64,000 nt of DNA, taken from the NCBI GenBank assembly GCA_023418915.1, contig JAEZYU010000021.1:15512-79511 (forward strand), read 5' to 3'. Each line of letters starts with the position of its first letter. Positions within the stretch are counted from its first letter, which is position 1. Shown piece after piece: positions 54,896 through 63,809 of this stretch. The DNA is from Bacillota bacterium. GTDB taxonomy: Bacteria > Bacillota > Clostridia > Acetivibrionales > DTU013. The position numbers were made by a program, and so were the translations under genes. The notes under the pieces are model-generated. The model was not told where the DNA came from and did not search any database. It worked only from the letters and a program-made list of their open reading frames with translations.

Positions 54896-55933
54896 TCAAA
54901 ACTGAACTACATGCTTTATACCCTTTGCCTGTCTGGCATTTTGGAAAGCTGTCACTATATCCTTCAGCTCATACCGGTCCGTTATCATATTATTTACATT
55001 TAAGAGCCCCTGGGATACAAACTCAAGGGTTTTCCTGAACTGTGCGATGCTTGATCTGGTTGAACCAGTCAGATACAGTTCCCTGTAATGCACCAGATTC
55101 GTATCTATCGCAACAGGCTGCTTATTTGCCGGTATACCTCCAAAGAAGTTTACTCTCCCGCCGTAATTCATAAGCGGCAGCATTGCGGCCTGCACCTGTG
55201 GTACAGGACAGGCTGTTATCGCTACATCAAGGCCTTTCCCGTGTGTCCAGGTCTTTACAAAGCCCGCCAGGTCGTCGCCGCTGTATATCTCGATATATGG
55301 CATTATCTTCTTGCAATGCTCGAGCCTCTCCTGTGACAGATCATTCATCAATACTGATGCGCCGGCCATATGGAGCAGCATTGCATGACTGACGCCTATC
55401 GGTCCCGCACCGACCACAAGCGCATATTCACCAGGCTTAACAAAACATTTGGTAAAGCCGTTATATGCGCATGAAAGGGGCTCCGTCACAGCCGCCTCAG
55501 CAGGAGAGACTCCTTCCGGAAGCAGCATGAGATTACCGCGCAATACGGCATCTGCAGGGATTCTCACATACTCGGCAAAAGCACCGTCCATGTTTATACC
55601 AAACGCACGATATTCATCACAGAGGTGAAAATTTCCTGATACACAACGATCGCAGATACCACAGCCGATGTTAGGCTGCATTGCCACCTGCATCCCCTCT
55701 TTATAGAAACGTACATTTTTACCGACCTTTACAATAGTACCGGCAAATTCATGTCCCAGTGTCAGAGGATGCTCTTCATCCACACCCTTATATCCATTCT
55801 GCCACATCCTTATGTCTGTTCCGCATATCGCTGCCGCATCGGTCTTCAGAAGCAGCTCATTGTCATTAATGTCCGGTACCTCTGTTTCTGTCAGCCTTAT
55901 ATCGTTAGGGCCGTATAGTTTTAAACTAAGCAT
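54896..55933 (-). CDS. Zinc-dependent alcohol/polyol dehydrogenase (MDR)
   Basis: A 345-aa medium-chain dehydrogenase. The catalytic zinc region is CGTDIRMWQNG and GHEFAGTIVKVG. The structural zinc cluster is CGICDRCVSGNFHLC. The Rossmann motif is VVGAGPIGVSHAM. It is of the sorbitol/threonine dehydrogenase type and probably oxidises a polyol or sugar intermediate. It sits between the oxidoreductase upstream and the isomerase-like gene downstream, with gaps of about 50-70 bp. Confidence 0.94.
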   Translation of the reverse strand: MLSLKLYGPNDIRLTETEVPDINDNELLLKTDAAAICGTDIRMWQNGYKGVDEEHPLTLGHEFAGTIVKVGKNVRFYKEGMQVAMQPNIGCGICDRCVSGNFHLCDEYRAFGINMDGAFAEYVRIPADAVLRGNLMLLPEGVSPAEAAVTEPLSCAYNGFTKCFVKPGEYALVVGAGPIGVSHAMLLHMAGASVLMNDLSQERLEHCKKIMPYIEIYSGDDLAGFVKTWTHGKGLDVAITACPVPQVQAAMLPLMNYGGRVNFFGGIPANKQPVAIDTNLVHYRELYLTGSTRSSIAQFRKTLEFVSQGLLNVNNMITDRYELKDIVTAFQNARQAKGIKHVVQF

Positions 55934-56002
55934 TGTTACCCTCCTTTACTATCTTTCGATCATGCTTGAGCTATTGTTGCTTTATTCTGCCTCATACTAT
56001 AA

Positions 56003-57022
56003 TCACAATTTAACTATGCTTTTTGTCGCAATTGAACAGTTGCCGGCTTCCACTATGCTCACTGCCTGCCTGCCATCCCAGCCGGTAACTTTTGTTTCGG
56101 TATCATTGAGTATGGCTTCGGTAAACGCAATATCTTCTTCAAGGTAAGCATCGGTAAACAGTGTCATCCAGCTATTTATAAACGGCGCCGAGGTTCCATG
56201 CTCAACTGTGGTGCATTTGACAAAGTTGGCGTCCGAGCGTCCAACATGAAGAACTCCTTTTGTACCGATGATCTCCATTTTGGAATCATAACCATATTGT
56301 ACATAGGCTGCACCGTCGATGGAAAACTGAACGCCATTTTCAAATACTCCGTTCATAAGTACACTGTCATAATAGTCCGGATATTCCGCTTTAGCTTCCG
56401 GGTTTCTGAAGTTGCCTGCCACTGCATACAGTTCTTTTATTTCGCTGCCCGCAAACCAACGGATCGAATCAATGTCATGGCTGTTGACTTCAGCCAGGAT
56501 ACCATTTGATTTCTTCAGATCATACATCCACGGACGCGGCTTGCTTGGACCGCGGGTACAGGAATGGATCTGTACCAGATCGCCTATCACACCTTCTTTA
56601 AGGAGTCTTCTGGCTTCTCTGAAGCTCACATCATGACGGCGCATGAAGCCTATCTGCAGCTTTACTCCGTTTTTTTCACAGGCTTCGATCATTTCATCGC
56701 ATTCCTGTGTATTCATAGCCATAGGTTTTTCACAGAATATATGCTTTTTCGCGTTTGCACAGCTGATAACTATTTCTCTGTGCAGGTTGGTTGGGGATAC
56801 AACGATTACAGCATCAACATCATCATTTTCGAGGATCTGCCTGTAATCCGTATACCATTTATCGATCCCCAGTTCTTCTGCCGCAGCTTTAGCAGCATCT
56901 TCAACGACATCCACCACTGCAGTCATATGCGCTCCCGGGACCTTGTTCACAAAATTGCGTGCATGGATCATCCCGGCACGTCCGCAGCCAATCAAACAAA
57001 TTCCCAATTCTCGTTTGCTCAT
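56003..57022 (-). CDS. Gfo/Idh/MocA-family oxidoreductase (B), inositol 2-dehydrogenase-like
   Basis: A 339-aa dehydrogenase. The Rossmann motif is LIGCGRAGMIHARNFV and the catalytic lysine is in HIFCEKPMAMNTQECDEM. IGFMRRHDVSFREARRLLKE resembles the substrate-binding loop of inositol 2-dehydrogenases. It is the first gene of its unit, just downstream of a promoter and TCGTTT boxes. A second, more distant member (46599) ends the import operon, so two oxidation/reduction steps may form a redox-neutral route. Confidence 0.94.
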   Translation of the reverse strand: MSKRELGICLIGCGRAGMIHARNFVNKVPGAHMTAVVDVVEDAAKAAAEELGIDKWYTDYRQILENDDVDAVIVVSPTNLHREIVISCANAKKHIFCEKPMAMNTQECDEMIEACEKNGVKLQIGFMRRHDVSFREARRLLKEGVIGDLVQIHSCTRGPSKPRPWMYDLKKSNGILAEVNSHDIDSIRWFAGSEIKELYAVAGNFRNPEAKAEYPDYYDSVLMNGVFENGVQFSIDGAAYVQYGYDSKMEIIGTKGVLHVGRSDANFVKCTTVEHGTSAPFINSWMTLFTDAYLEEDIAFTEAILNDTETKVTGWDGRQAVSIVEAGNCSIATKSIVKL

Positions 57023-57089
57023 CTTCAGTTAACTCCTGTCAGTAATTAGTATTTATTATTTAATATATTTATAACGTCTTGATGCTATT

Positions 57090-57118
57090 ATTATACCTCT
57101 ATATACTCAAAGATACAA
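57090..57118 (-). promoter_or_regulatory. Promoter of the oxidoreductase-dehydrogenase-isomerase unit
   Basis: On the minus strand TTGTAT (57118-57113), a 17-bp spacer and TATAAT (57095-57090). Confidence 0.7.
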
Positions 57119-57144
57119 TCGTTTTTTTTCGTTTATTTTCGTTT
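57119..57144 (+). promoter_or_regulatory. Candidate DeoR-family operator (three phased TCGTTT boxes)
   Basis: TCGTTT occurs on the plus strand at 57119-57124, 57129-57134 and 57139-57144, spaced exactly 10 bp. The array directly abuts the -35 box. This resembles the repeated TTTCGTTT pattern bound by AgaR of the DeoR family. Confidence 0.65.
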
Positions 57145-57238
57145 TTTATCACATGTATTATCAGTTTATGAAATCGATACTGGTATTTCGGGAAGGAGCA
57201 CCCTGAGAGCAACGATAGAAATACTCCCGCAGAAATAA

Positions 57239-57273
57239 AAATGCATGGCATTCCGCTCTCCTTCCATGCATTT
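57239..57273 (-). terminator. Terminator of the HAD-kinase-DeoR unit
   Basis: AAATGCATGG (57239-57248) and CCATGCATTT (57264-57273) pair, followed on the minus strand by TTATTTCTG. It lies about 100 bp past the DeoR stop. The remaining sequence in this 352-bp gap is the promoter, operator and a repeat copy. Confidence 0.65.
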
Positions 57274-57280
57274 GTAAGCT

Positions 57281-57300
57281 ATTATAACGCATCGTTCAAA
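57281..57300 (+). repeat. Dispersed repeat, copy 2 (inside the sugar locus)
   Basis: TTATAACGCATCGTTCAAA (57282-57300) is identical to the first part of the 60527 copy. The sequence after it diverges but keeps AGAAAACTTTTCTTTAC, which recalls the tail of copy 1. Confidence 0.75.
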
Positions 57301-57374
57301 AAAAATACGATTAGGCGATAATTTACTTCGTAAATTACGCTTAGTAGAAAACTTTTCTTTACGTGATTCAACCC

Positions 57375-58175
57375 TCATCCCATTACGGGAATACCTGCAC
57401 AAACCACATTTACACCGGCACTGCGTACCGTATCGACAAAGCCTCTGTCAGCATTATCATCTGTTATCAGCACATCCAGAAGCGCTATTGGTGCGTATGT
57501 TACAAAGGCCGTGCGCTCGATTTTACTGTTGTCTGCCAGCAATATCACCTTATCTGCCGAATCTATCATCTGCTTTTTGATGCATGCCATATCCATACCT
57601 GGCGTAGTCAGCCCATTCTTGATACTGACGCCGTTGACTCCAACGAAAGCCTTGTCGACATGCAGCATAGCAAGCATATCCAATGCGGACTGTCCCGTTG
57701 TGCACCTGAAATTCCGCCGTACCTGTCCGCCTGCAAGCATAATGTTGACCGATGTATTCTGTTCGAGCCACGACGCTATCTGCAGGTCGTTCGTGACTAC
57801 AGTCAGGTTCTTTATTCTGCCCAGCAGCCTGGCCAGTTCAAAAGCCGTAGTCCCGGAGTCAAGTATAATAGCATCACCCGGCTGTATAAACTCCATTGCT
57901 GCATTTGCGATCGCCCTTTTCTCATCGATATTGTGGACTTCCTTCTGTACAGTACTCAGTTCATACACCATCTTGCTCGAGCTTATCGCTCCCCCATGAG
58001 TACGTTTGACCATACTGCGTCCTTCCAGATCCCTAAGGTCGTTTCTGATCGTCGCTGGAGACACGTTGAATTTGCTGCACAGATCATTCACAGTTATGTT
58101 GCCGTTTTTATTGACAAGATCTGCGATAGCTTGCTGACGAACCTGTGCCAGCATCCCTCCTGTTTGTTTTGGCAT
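57375..58175 (-). CDS. DeoR/GlpR-family transcriptional regulator
   Basis: A 266-aa repressor-type protein. The N-terminal helix-turn-helix (about 8-60; RQQAIADLVNKNGNITVNDL, VSPATIRNDLRDLEGR) binds DNA. The C-terminal sugar-phosphate-sensing domain contains DSGTTAFELARLL and FVGVNGVSIKNGLTTPG. Family members respond to a phosphorylated sugar. It starts 3 bp after the kinase gene, so it is made together with the enzyme whose product is its likely ligand. Its probable operators are the phased TCGTTT arrays at 57.1 and 53.3 kb. Confidence 0.93.
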   Translation of the reverse strand: MPKQTGGMLAQVRQQAIADLVNKNGNITVNDLCSKFNVSPATIRNDLRDLEGRSMVKRTHGGAISSSKMVYELSTVQKEVHNIDEKRAIANAAMEFIQPGDAIILDSGTTAFELARLLGRIKNLTVVTNDLQIASWLEQNTSVNIMLAGGQVRRNFRCTTGQSALDMLAMLHVDKAFVGVNGVSIKNGLTTPGMDMACIKKQMIDSADKVILLADNSKIERTAFVTYAPIALLDVLITDDNADRGFVDTVRSAGVNVVCAGIPVMG

Positions 58176-58178
58176 GAC

Positions 58179-59708
58179 TTATTCTCCTTTTTCTTTCATG
58201 ATCTTGAAATTATCATAAAATGGGGTTATCTGATCTATCGCTTTCAAATAACTCTCTGCATATAAGTCATAAGCAATGTGCCTTTGCATATCGGCAGCAA
58301 ATTCCGCTCCCTTTTTCATCACGCTGCGTATTGGTTTTTTATAATCCGACAGCAGGCCGATGCCATAAGCAGCAATTACTGCGCTTCCAAGCAGCGCTGT
58401 CTCTCCTGTTTCAAAGGTCGTGACTCCCAGCCCCAGAACATCTGCCTTTATCTGGTTGAACATCCCGGACTTGGCTCCTCCTCCGATAGTAAGCATATTT
58501 TTGAAGTCATCGTTGGGGTACAGACTCCGCAGTACTGATAAATAATATCTGTACTCATATGCGATCGACTCCATCACAGCGCGGTACATGTGCCCCCGGG
58601 TATGCTTGAAATCAAGCCCCAGCCATGCACCCTTGAGATTGGTATTACTTGGCAGAACCCTGCCGGAAAAATGGGGTATGAATATAAGACCTTCGCTTCC
58701 AGACTCAACTGCTGCCGCTTCCTTGTCTATCTCTTTGTAACCTGCGGCAGGCTTTCCGCTCAGTGTGTCTCTGAACCAGCGAATGCACATGCCGCCTCCG
58801 TTTATATATGCCAGAGGCAGGAACAGACCGTCTACAGGACTTCTCATCATAGTCAGTGTCTCGTGCCCGGTATCAGGGACATATCTGTCCACAACACTGC
58901 ATAATACTGATGCTGTGCCTGCGCAGTCAAGCACCAGCCCTCTTTCAAACATACCTGAACCAAATGTGCTTGCTGCCGTGTCCCCGCATCCTGCTACCAC
59001 TGGGATCCCATCAACGAGTCCTGAAACCGCTGCGAATTCACCTGTTACCTTGCCGACCACATCAAAGGGTGATACTATTCGCGCCATCTTGCTTTTATCT
59101 ATATCAAACGTTTCCAGAAGCTCTTCTGACCAGCTTTTACCGGCATTATCAGCAAGGCATGAGAAGTGCAGATGAGTATAGTCAAAATACGCCTCACTGC
59201 CAGAAAGACCAGTCATCCGTCCTACTACATATGCATGTGGCAGAACAAATTTAGCAGTTTTGCCATATGCTTCGGGATGTTCATTTTTCCACCAGAGTAT
59301 CTTTGGGCCGTGCACATACGTGGCCGGTCCGCCGCTCAGCTCTATAATCCTTTTTCCTGCCCGCGTGCGCATCTCTTCCATGTATTTGCTGCACCTGGTA
59401 TCAAGCCATGAATCATAGTATGTCGATGCCTCACCGTTTTCATCGACACCCATTATGCCCGCCATCTGTCCGTCTATACCGATTGCTGCCACATCTGACA
59501 CTGCGATTCCGGACTTGGACAGCAGCTCCTTTATCGTCCGTGCACATGACATGTACAGATCGTCAGGCTCCTGCCAGACAGTTCCCGGACTAGGAGATAT
59601 CAGCCTCGACTCTTCAAAGGCTGTTGTGATCAGTTCCATATCATCGTTGAAAAGCGCTGCCTTTGTTCCCTGTGTTCCAATATCAATTCCAATAATATAT
59701 GAGCTCAC
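58179..59708 (-). CDS. FGGY-family carbohydrate kinase (xylulokinase-like)
   Basis: A 509-aa sugar kinase of the FGGY fold. The N-terminal phosphate-1 motif is IGIDIGTQGTKAALF, the adenosine-side motifs are LDCAGTASVLCSV and GGGAKSGMFNQIKADVLG, and the catalytic Asp lies in IGIDGQMAGI. The length is typical of xylulokinase. It phosphorylates a ketose or polyol; the substrate is not settled by sequence. It is preceded by the HAD gene (150 bp gap) and followed by DeoR in the same unit. Confidence 0.94.
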   Translation of the reverse strand: MSSYIIGIDIGTQGTKAALFNDDMELITTAFEESRLISPSPGTVWQEPDDLYMSCARTIKELLSKSGIAVSDVAAIGIDGQMAGIMGVDENGEASTYYDSWLDTRCSKYMEEMRTRAGKRIIELSGGPATYVHGPKILWWKNEHPEAYGKTAKFVLPHAYVVGRMTGLSGSEAYFDYTHLHFSCLADNAGKSWSEELLETFDIDKSKMARIVSPFDVVGKVTGEFAAVSGLVDGIPVVAGCGDTAASTFGSGMFERGLVLDCAGTASVLCSVVDRYVPDTGHETLTMMRSPVDGLFLPLAYINGGGMCIRWFRDTLSGKPAAGYKEIDKEAAAVESGSEGLIFIPHFSGRVLPSNTNLKGAWLGLDFKHTRGHMYRAVMESIAYEYRYYLSVLRSLYPNDDFKNMLTIGGGAKSGMFNQIKADVLGLGVTTFETGETALLGSAVIAAYGIGLLSDYKKPIRSVMKKGAEFAADMQRHIAYDLYAESYLKAIDQITPFYDNFKIMKEKGE

Positions 59709-59858
59709 CGCAGGTTCTCCTTTTTGTTTATTGCTGTTTTTTATTATTTATTATTGTAATTTTCTTTTAACAATATGTCAATAACAGCAGAAGATAAGGA
59801 AGAGAACCAAATTACATATCGAGTCTCCGTTCATCGATAGTGCTACAGCATATAAGTG

Positions 59859-60488
59859 CTATTCCCGCTCCAGTATGCCCAGCAAATCTCCTGGTTTTTC
59901 CAGCACAAAATCAGGCTTTATATCATCATTTTTTCTGGCTCCCCAGGATGCCAGCGCAAATTTTGCACCTGCATTCTTTGCACACATATAGTCATAATAA
60001 GTATCACCGATATATATAACTCCGGCGGGTTCGGCTCCTGCCATATCCATAAGCCTTAGCACCGGCTCGGGATCAGGCTTGTGCCTTGATGTATCCTCAG
60101 CGGTTACCACATACCTGAAATATTTCAACAATTCTTTGAGTGTGGTATCATTTTCCACCTCTTCCCTGTTCCTGGACGTAACAATGCCGCATCTATTGCC
60201 GCATTTATCCAACTCCTCCAATATTTCGACAATGCCTCTGAAAATTGGCACGCCTTCTCTGAAATACTTAAAAAGACTTTCGAAATATCTGTTGCTTGCC
60301 TCTTCGGCACTTTTTGCTCCAAGCAGTTCAACTGCCTTGTGTGTAGGGATTCCATACGCACGAGACATCTCCTCATCGGTAAGATCCCTGCCGAGCTCCT
60401 CTTTCATGGCGTAGCTGTAAGATTTCATCACAACGCTTTCGGTGTCGATCATTGTACCATCAATATCAAATATAATTAGTTCGTACAT
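59859..60488 (-). CDS. HAD-superfamily phosphatase/phosphomutase
   Basis: A 209-aa HAD hydrolase of subfamily I. The nucleophile motif is FDIDGTMIDTES (Asp pair), motif II is GIVTSRNR, motif III KPDPEP and motif IV IGDTYYDYMCAKNAG. The four-helix cap lies between residues 15 and 85. It resembles sugar phosphatases and beta-phosphoglucomutases. It is the first gene of the unit. Its role may be to remove a dead-end or accumulating sugar phosphate made by the kinase downstream, which is inference. Confidence 0.92.
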   Translation of the reverse strand: MYELIIFDIDGTMIDTESVVMKSYSYAMKEELGRDLTDEEMSRAYGIPTHKAVELLGAKSAEEASNRYFESLFKYFREGVPIFRGIVEILEELDKCGNRCGIVTSRNREEVENDTTLKELLKYFRYVVTAEDTSRHKPDPEPVLRLMDMAGAEPAGVIYIGDTYYDYMCAKNAGAKFALASWGARKNDDIKPDFVLEKPGDLLGILERE

Positions 60489-60526
60489 TTCTGCTCCTTT
60501 TGTTCGTTTTTATTTTGCTTCATGTG

Positions 60527-60557
60527 TTATAACGCATCGTTCAAAGAAAATTTTTCT
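60527..60557 (+). repeat. Dispersed 31-bp repeat, copy 3 (right end of sugar locus)
   Basis: It matches the reverse complement of 46432-46462 at 30 of 31 bases and shares its first 19 bases with 57282-57300. Together copies 1 and 3 frame the sugar locus in inverted orientation. Confidence 0.9.
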
Positions 60558-60859
60558 TACCTCTGTGCGTTTCAACGAGGCGGGAGATATACACGCCGCC
60601 TATTACCGCATTGACTTCCTCCCTGCAATAACAATAATAACGTATCACTGATAAATATACCAGAATTACTCCATATTAATTACTTCACAAAATTAATGGA
60701 GCAAGACCGAATTTTCACAGACACCATGTTAAAAAACGATAATCTGTTATACAATATCTGCATCGGCACAAATAAGTCATATTTAAAAATATGGAGGACA
60801 TCATGCCTGTCGCTGGCGGAATATCCGTATAAGAGAGCTTTAAGGCAACCTGTCGTGCT

Positions 60860-60888
60860 TTGAAAAACATAAAAGATAGTGTTATATT
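60860..60888 (+). promoter_or_regulatory. Probable larA promoter
   Basis: TTGAAA (60860-60865), a 17-bp spacer and TATATT (60883-60888). The rest of the 60489-60981 gap is AT-rich with the repeat and no gene. Confidence 0.65.
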
Positions 60889-60981
60889 ATTATCAAAACT
60901 GTCATTTCGATATGCAGGCAGTCAATCTGACCGTTTGCAGTGTTAAAGAAAAAGAGAACTCACACAGAAGGAGAACCAGCA

Positions 60982-62274
60982 ATGTCATATTACCTTAAAT
61001 ACGGAGACAGACAATTCAAGGTTGGACTGTCGGACGAGCAAGTCAAGCTGGTGCTGGAGCCAAACCCTGTCGAGCTTCCATCTGGCACACCCTGCGAATT
61101 GATAGAGGATGCTTTGAACAACCCTATCGGAACAGATCGGATAGAAAGCATCGTGCAGCCAGGCGAAAGTATCTGTATAATTATAAGCGACAGCACAAGA
61201 AGCTGGCAGAATCCGGGCATGATACTCGATGTGCTTCTCGGCAGATTGAATAAGGCCGGAATCAAAGACGAGGATATCACCATTATAAGCGCACGCGGCA
61301 CACACCGTGAGCAGTCGGATGCAGAGCTTCGGGCACTTGTCACCGACAAGATATACAACCGCGTCAAGGTAGTGGACCACGACAGCACAGATGAAAACAA
61401 TCTGACTTATCTGGGTACTACAAGCCGCGGTACCCCCGTCAAGCTCAATTCCATAGCCGTAAACAGCGATCGCGTGTTACTAGTCGGAGCTGTGCTGCAT
61501 CATTTTCTGGCCGGTTTCAGCGGCGGCCGCAAAAGTGTGATACCCGGCATCGCAGCCAGGGCTACCGTACAGGCTAACCATTCACTCTCACTGAGCAGTG
61601 GAATCGGCAGCGGCGGGAATGCCTCTGTAAAAAGCGGGCATCTGGATGGAAATCCGCTGCACCAGGATATGCTTGAAGGTTCTTTAATGCTGAATCCCTG
61701 CTTTATCATCAATGTCGTCACGGATGATAATTACAAAACGATAAAAGCCTTTGCAGGAGATATGGTAAAAGCTCATGCCGAGGCATGCCGTCTCGTCGAC
61801 AGTATGAACAGCGTTGAGATAGACCGCCTCTATCCTGTAGTTATTGCATCAGCCGGCGGCTATCCCAAGGATACAAACGTATACCAGCCTCTCAAAACGC
61901 TGTGCCATATGCTGGAGTGTACTGAGCCGGGCGGCATAATGATTATGCTCTCTGAAAGCCGCGAGGGCTTTGGATCGGTAGAAACTGAAAAGCAGATAAT
62001 CGGCTACGGCAATATGCTTGAAAGGGAAAGAGCCTTGCGGAAACAGTATTCAATCGGTGCGCATACAGGATATCTATTTGCCGAAACAGCAGAAAAATAT
62101 ACCTTTATATACGTTACTGACTTTGGTGCCGAGAACTTTAACAAAACCAAAATGCATATCGTGAGCAGTCTTGATGAAGCGCTGGAACTTGCGGCAGGTC
62201 TTTCAGGCGGCAGGCTAGACGCAGACGTTTGCCTGATGCCCAATGGCTCTGTTACACTCCCAAGATTAAAATAG
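60982..62274 (+). CDS. LarA-type nickel-dependent racemase/epimerase
   Basis: A 430-aa protein of the lactate racemase family, which uses a nickel-pincer cofactor to racemise 2-hydroxyacids. The hallmark is HHFLAGFSGGRKSVIPGIAA (the His, Lys and Arg contacts of the cofactor) and SDSTRSWQNP near the N-terminus. The ATG at 60982 follows GAAGGAGAACC; an upstream frame start at 60940 would add 14 residues. The cofactor genes larB, larC and larE are not in the window. Many relatives act on other hydroxyacids, so the substrate is not fixed. Confidence 0.92.
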   Translation: MSYYLKYGDRQFKVGLSDEQVKLVLEPNPVELPSGTPCELIEDALNNPIGTDRIESIVQPGESICIIISDSTRSWQNPGMILDVLLGRLNKAGIKDEDITIISARGTHREQSDAELRALVTDKIYNRVKVVDHDSTDENNLTYLGTTSRGTPVKLNSIAVNSDRVLLVGAVLHHFLAGFSGGRKSVIPGIAARATVQANHSLSLSSGIGSGGNASVKSGHLDGNPLHQDMLEGSLMLNPCFIINVVTDDNYKTIKAFAGDMVKAHAEACRLVDSMNSVEIDRLYPVVIASAGGYPKDTNVYQPLKTLCHMLECTEPGGIMIMLSESREGFGSVETEKQIIGYGNMLERERALRKQYSIGAHTGYLFAETAEKYTFIYVTDFGAENFNKTKMHIVSSLDEALELAAGLSGGRLDADVCLMPNGSVTLPRLK

Positions 62275-62436
62275 CGAGGTAAGAGACACCCACCACCTCT
62301 TTGCATATTAATAGCCGTTAGGCTAAAAACACATGGTGAGAGTCTTGCAGCAGTGAGGATACAGCATTGAAGCCTGACAAAATGATACAAACACCGATAT
62401 GGGTTTTATGAGGATTACACCGAAAGAGTGATTTAT

Positions 62437-63699
62437 ATGGAAGATTACAGACTGTCTGAACTTTGGCAGCGTTACGATGAATTCAAGCGCCGCAGCCTAA
62501 ATCTGGACATGTCCCGCGGAAAACCGGAAAAAGCACAGCTTGACCTTTCTGTTCCGATGCTTCGACTGGAAGATGAATATATCGGCAGGTATGGCAATAA
62601 CAGCTTTATAAGTGAGGACGGCATTGATGTTCGCAATTATGGCGACACGACCGGGATACCGGAGACAAAGCGTCTGTTTTCGGAACTGCTTGGTGTCCCG
62701 GCCGGGCAGATCATCGCAGGAGGCAATTCGAGCATTAACCTGATACATGACGCACTTACTCGTGCACTGCTGTGTGGTCCGATGGAGGGGGATACACCTT
62801 GGGCAAAACTTCCCCGGATTAAGTTCATATGCCCGGTACCCGGATATGATTGGCATTTCCATATGTGCGATACCCTTGGCATAGAAATGCTGCCAGTTCA
62901 GCTTGGACCGGACGGTCCGGATATGGATGAGGTCGAGCGTATCGTACAAGATCCGGAAGTCAAGGGTTTTATTTGCAACCCCATGTACAGCAACCCGTCA
63001 GGTATTACATACAGCTATGAAACAGTTGACCGTCTCGCTGCTATGAGAACAGCAGCGTCGGATTTCAGGATCATCTGGGACAACGCATACTGTGTTCATC
63101 ATTTATACAAAAATGATCGTGACAGTCTAAAAAATATATACGACGCCTGCATTTCCGCAGGGAACCCGGACAGGGTGCTGATGTTCACTTCGACCTCAAA
63201 GATCACCTTTGCGGGCGGCGGTGTGTCTGCTATGGGTGCTAGTCCGGCCAACATCGCCCGCCACACTGCACTGCTGACATATCAGCTTGTATGCTATGAC
63301 AAGCTGAACCAGCTGCGCCACGCACGTTTCCTGCCAGATAGGGCAGCGGTAGAAGAACATATGGCAAAGCATGCCTCCATTATACGTCCGAAATTTGAAT
63401 ACATACTTAGTGTGCTGGAAAAAGAGCTTTTGGACATCGGCAGCTGGAGCCGTCCAAAGGGTGGATATTTCATATGCTATTATGCGCCGGACGGGTGTGC
63501 CCGCCGCATCGTTGAACTATGCCGTAAGGCAGGTGTAACGCTTACCCCTGCCGGTTCTCCTTACCCCGGCGGAATTGATCCGAAGGATAGCACGATACGC
63601 ATTGCGCCAACTTTGCCGCCAATGTCAGAACTCAAGCTGGTCATGGAGCTGTTCCCCATTGCCGTAAAAATCGCCGCAGCCGAACGGGGTCAGGCTTGA
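62437..63699 (+). CDS. PLP-dependent aminotransferase, PF12897-like
   Basis: A 420-aa fold-type I aminotransferase starting MEDYRLSELWQRYDEF. Recognisable features are LDMSRGKPEKAQLDLS, the CNPMYSNPSGITYS segment, and the PLP lysine in MFTSTSKITFAGGG. This pattern is that of the putative aspartate/alanine-type aminotransferase family found in clostridia and actinobacteria. It lies 162 bp after larA on the same strand, so it may be co-transcribed, but the reactions do not obviously join. The substrate is unassigned. A terminator follows. Confidence 0.9.
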   Translation: MEDYRLSELWQRYDEFKRRSLNLDMSRGKPEKAQLDLSVPMLRLEDEYIGRYGNNSFISEDGIDVRNYGDTTGIPETKRLFSELLGVPAGQIIAGGNSSINLIHDALTRALLCGPMEGDTPWAKLPRIKFICPVPGYDWHFHMCDTLGIEMLPVQLGPDGPDMDEVERIVQDPEVKGFICNPMYSNPSGITYSYETVDRLAAMRTAASDFRIIWDNAYCVHHLYKNDRDSLKNIYDACISAGNPDRVLMFTSTSKITFAGGGVSAMGASPANIARHTALLTYQLVCYDKLNQLRHARFLPDRAAVEEHMAKHASIIRPKFEYILSVLEKELLDIGSWSRPKGGYFICYYAPDGCARRIVELCRKAGVTLTPAGSPYPGGIDPKDSTIRIAPTLPPMSELKLVMELFPIAVKIAAAERGQA

Positions 63700-63730
63700 A
63701 ATAGGAGCTTTCTGCATATTCTATCGCAAA

Positions 63731-63769
63731 AAAGGACTGAACCGGATTAATACCGGATTCAGTCCCTTT
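63731..63769. terminator. Terminator between the aminotransferase and malic enzyme genes
   Basis: AAAGGACTGAACCGG (63731-63745) and CCGGATTCAGTCCCTTT (63753-63769) form a stem with a small bulge. A/T runs on both sides serve both convergent genes. Confidence 0.85.
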
Positions 63770-63809
63770 ATAATTGCCGTATTAGTTGTTTTCATTCCCA
63801 AAATAGTCT

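Noticed and set aside
57363..58265. Plus-strand open frame of 300 aa
   Set aside because: It is antisense to the DeoR gene and the end of the kinase gene, is rich in His/Cys/Tyr as shadows often are, and has no ribosome site.
46432..60557. Integrated mobile element bounded by the inverted 31-bp repeats
   Set aside because: No integrase, transposase, attachment-site duplication or tRNA edge was found, so only the repeat framing is reported.
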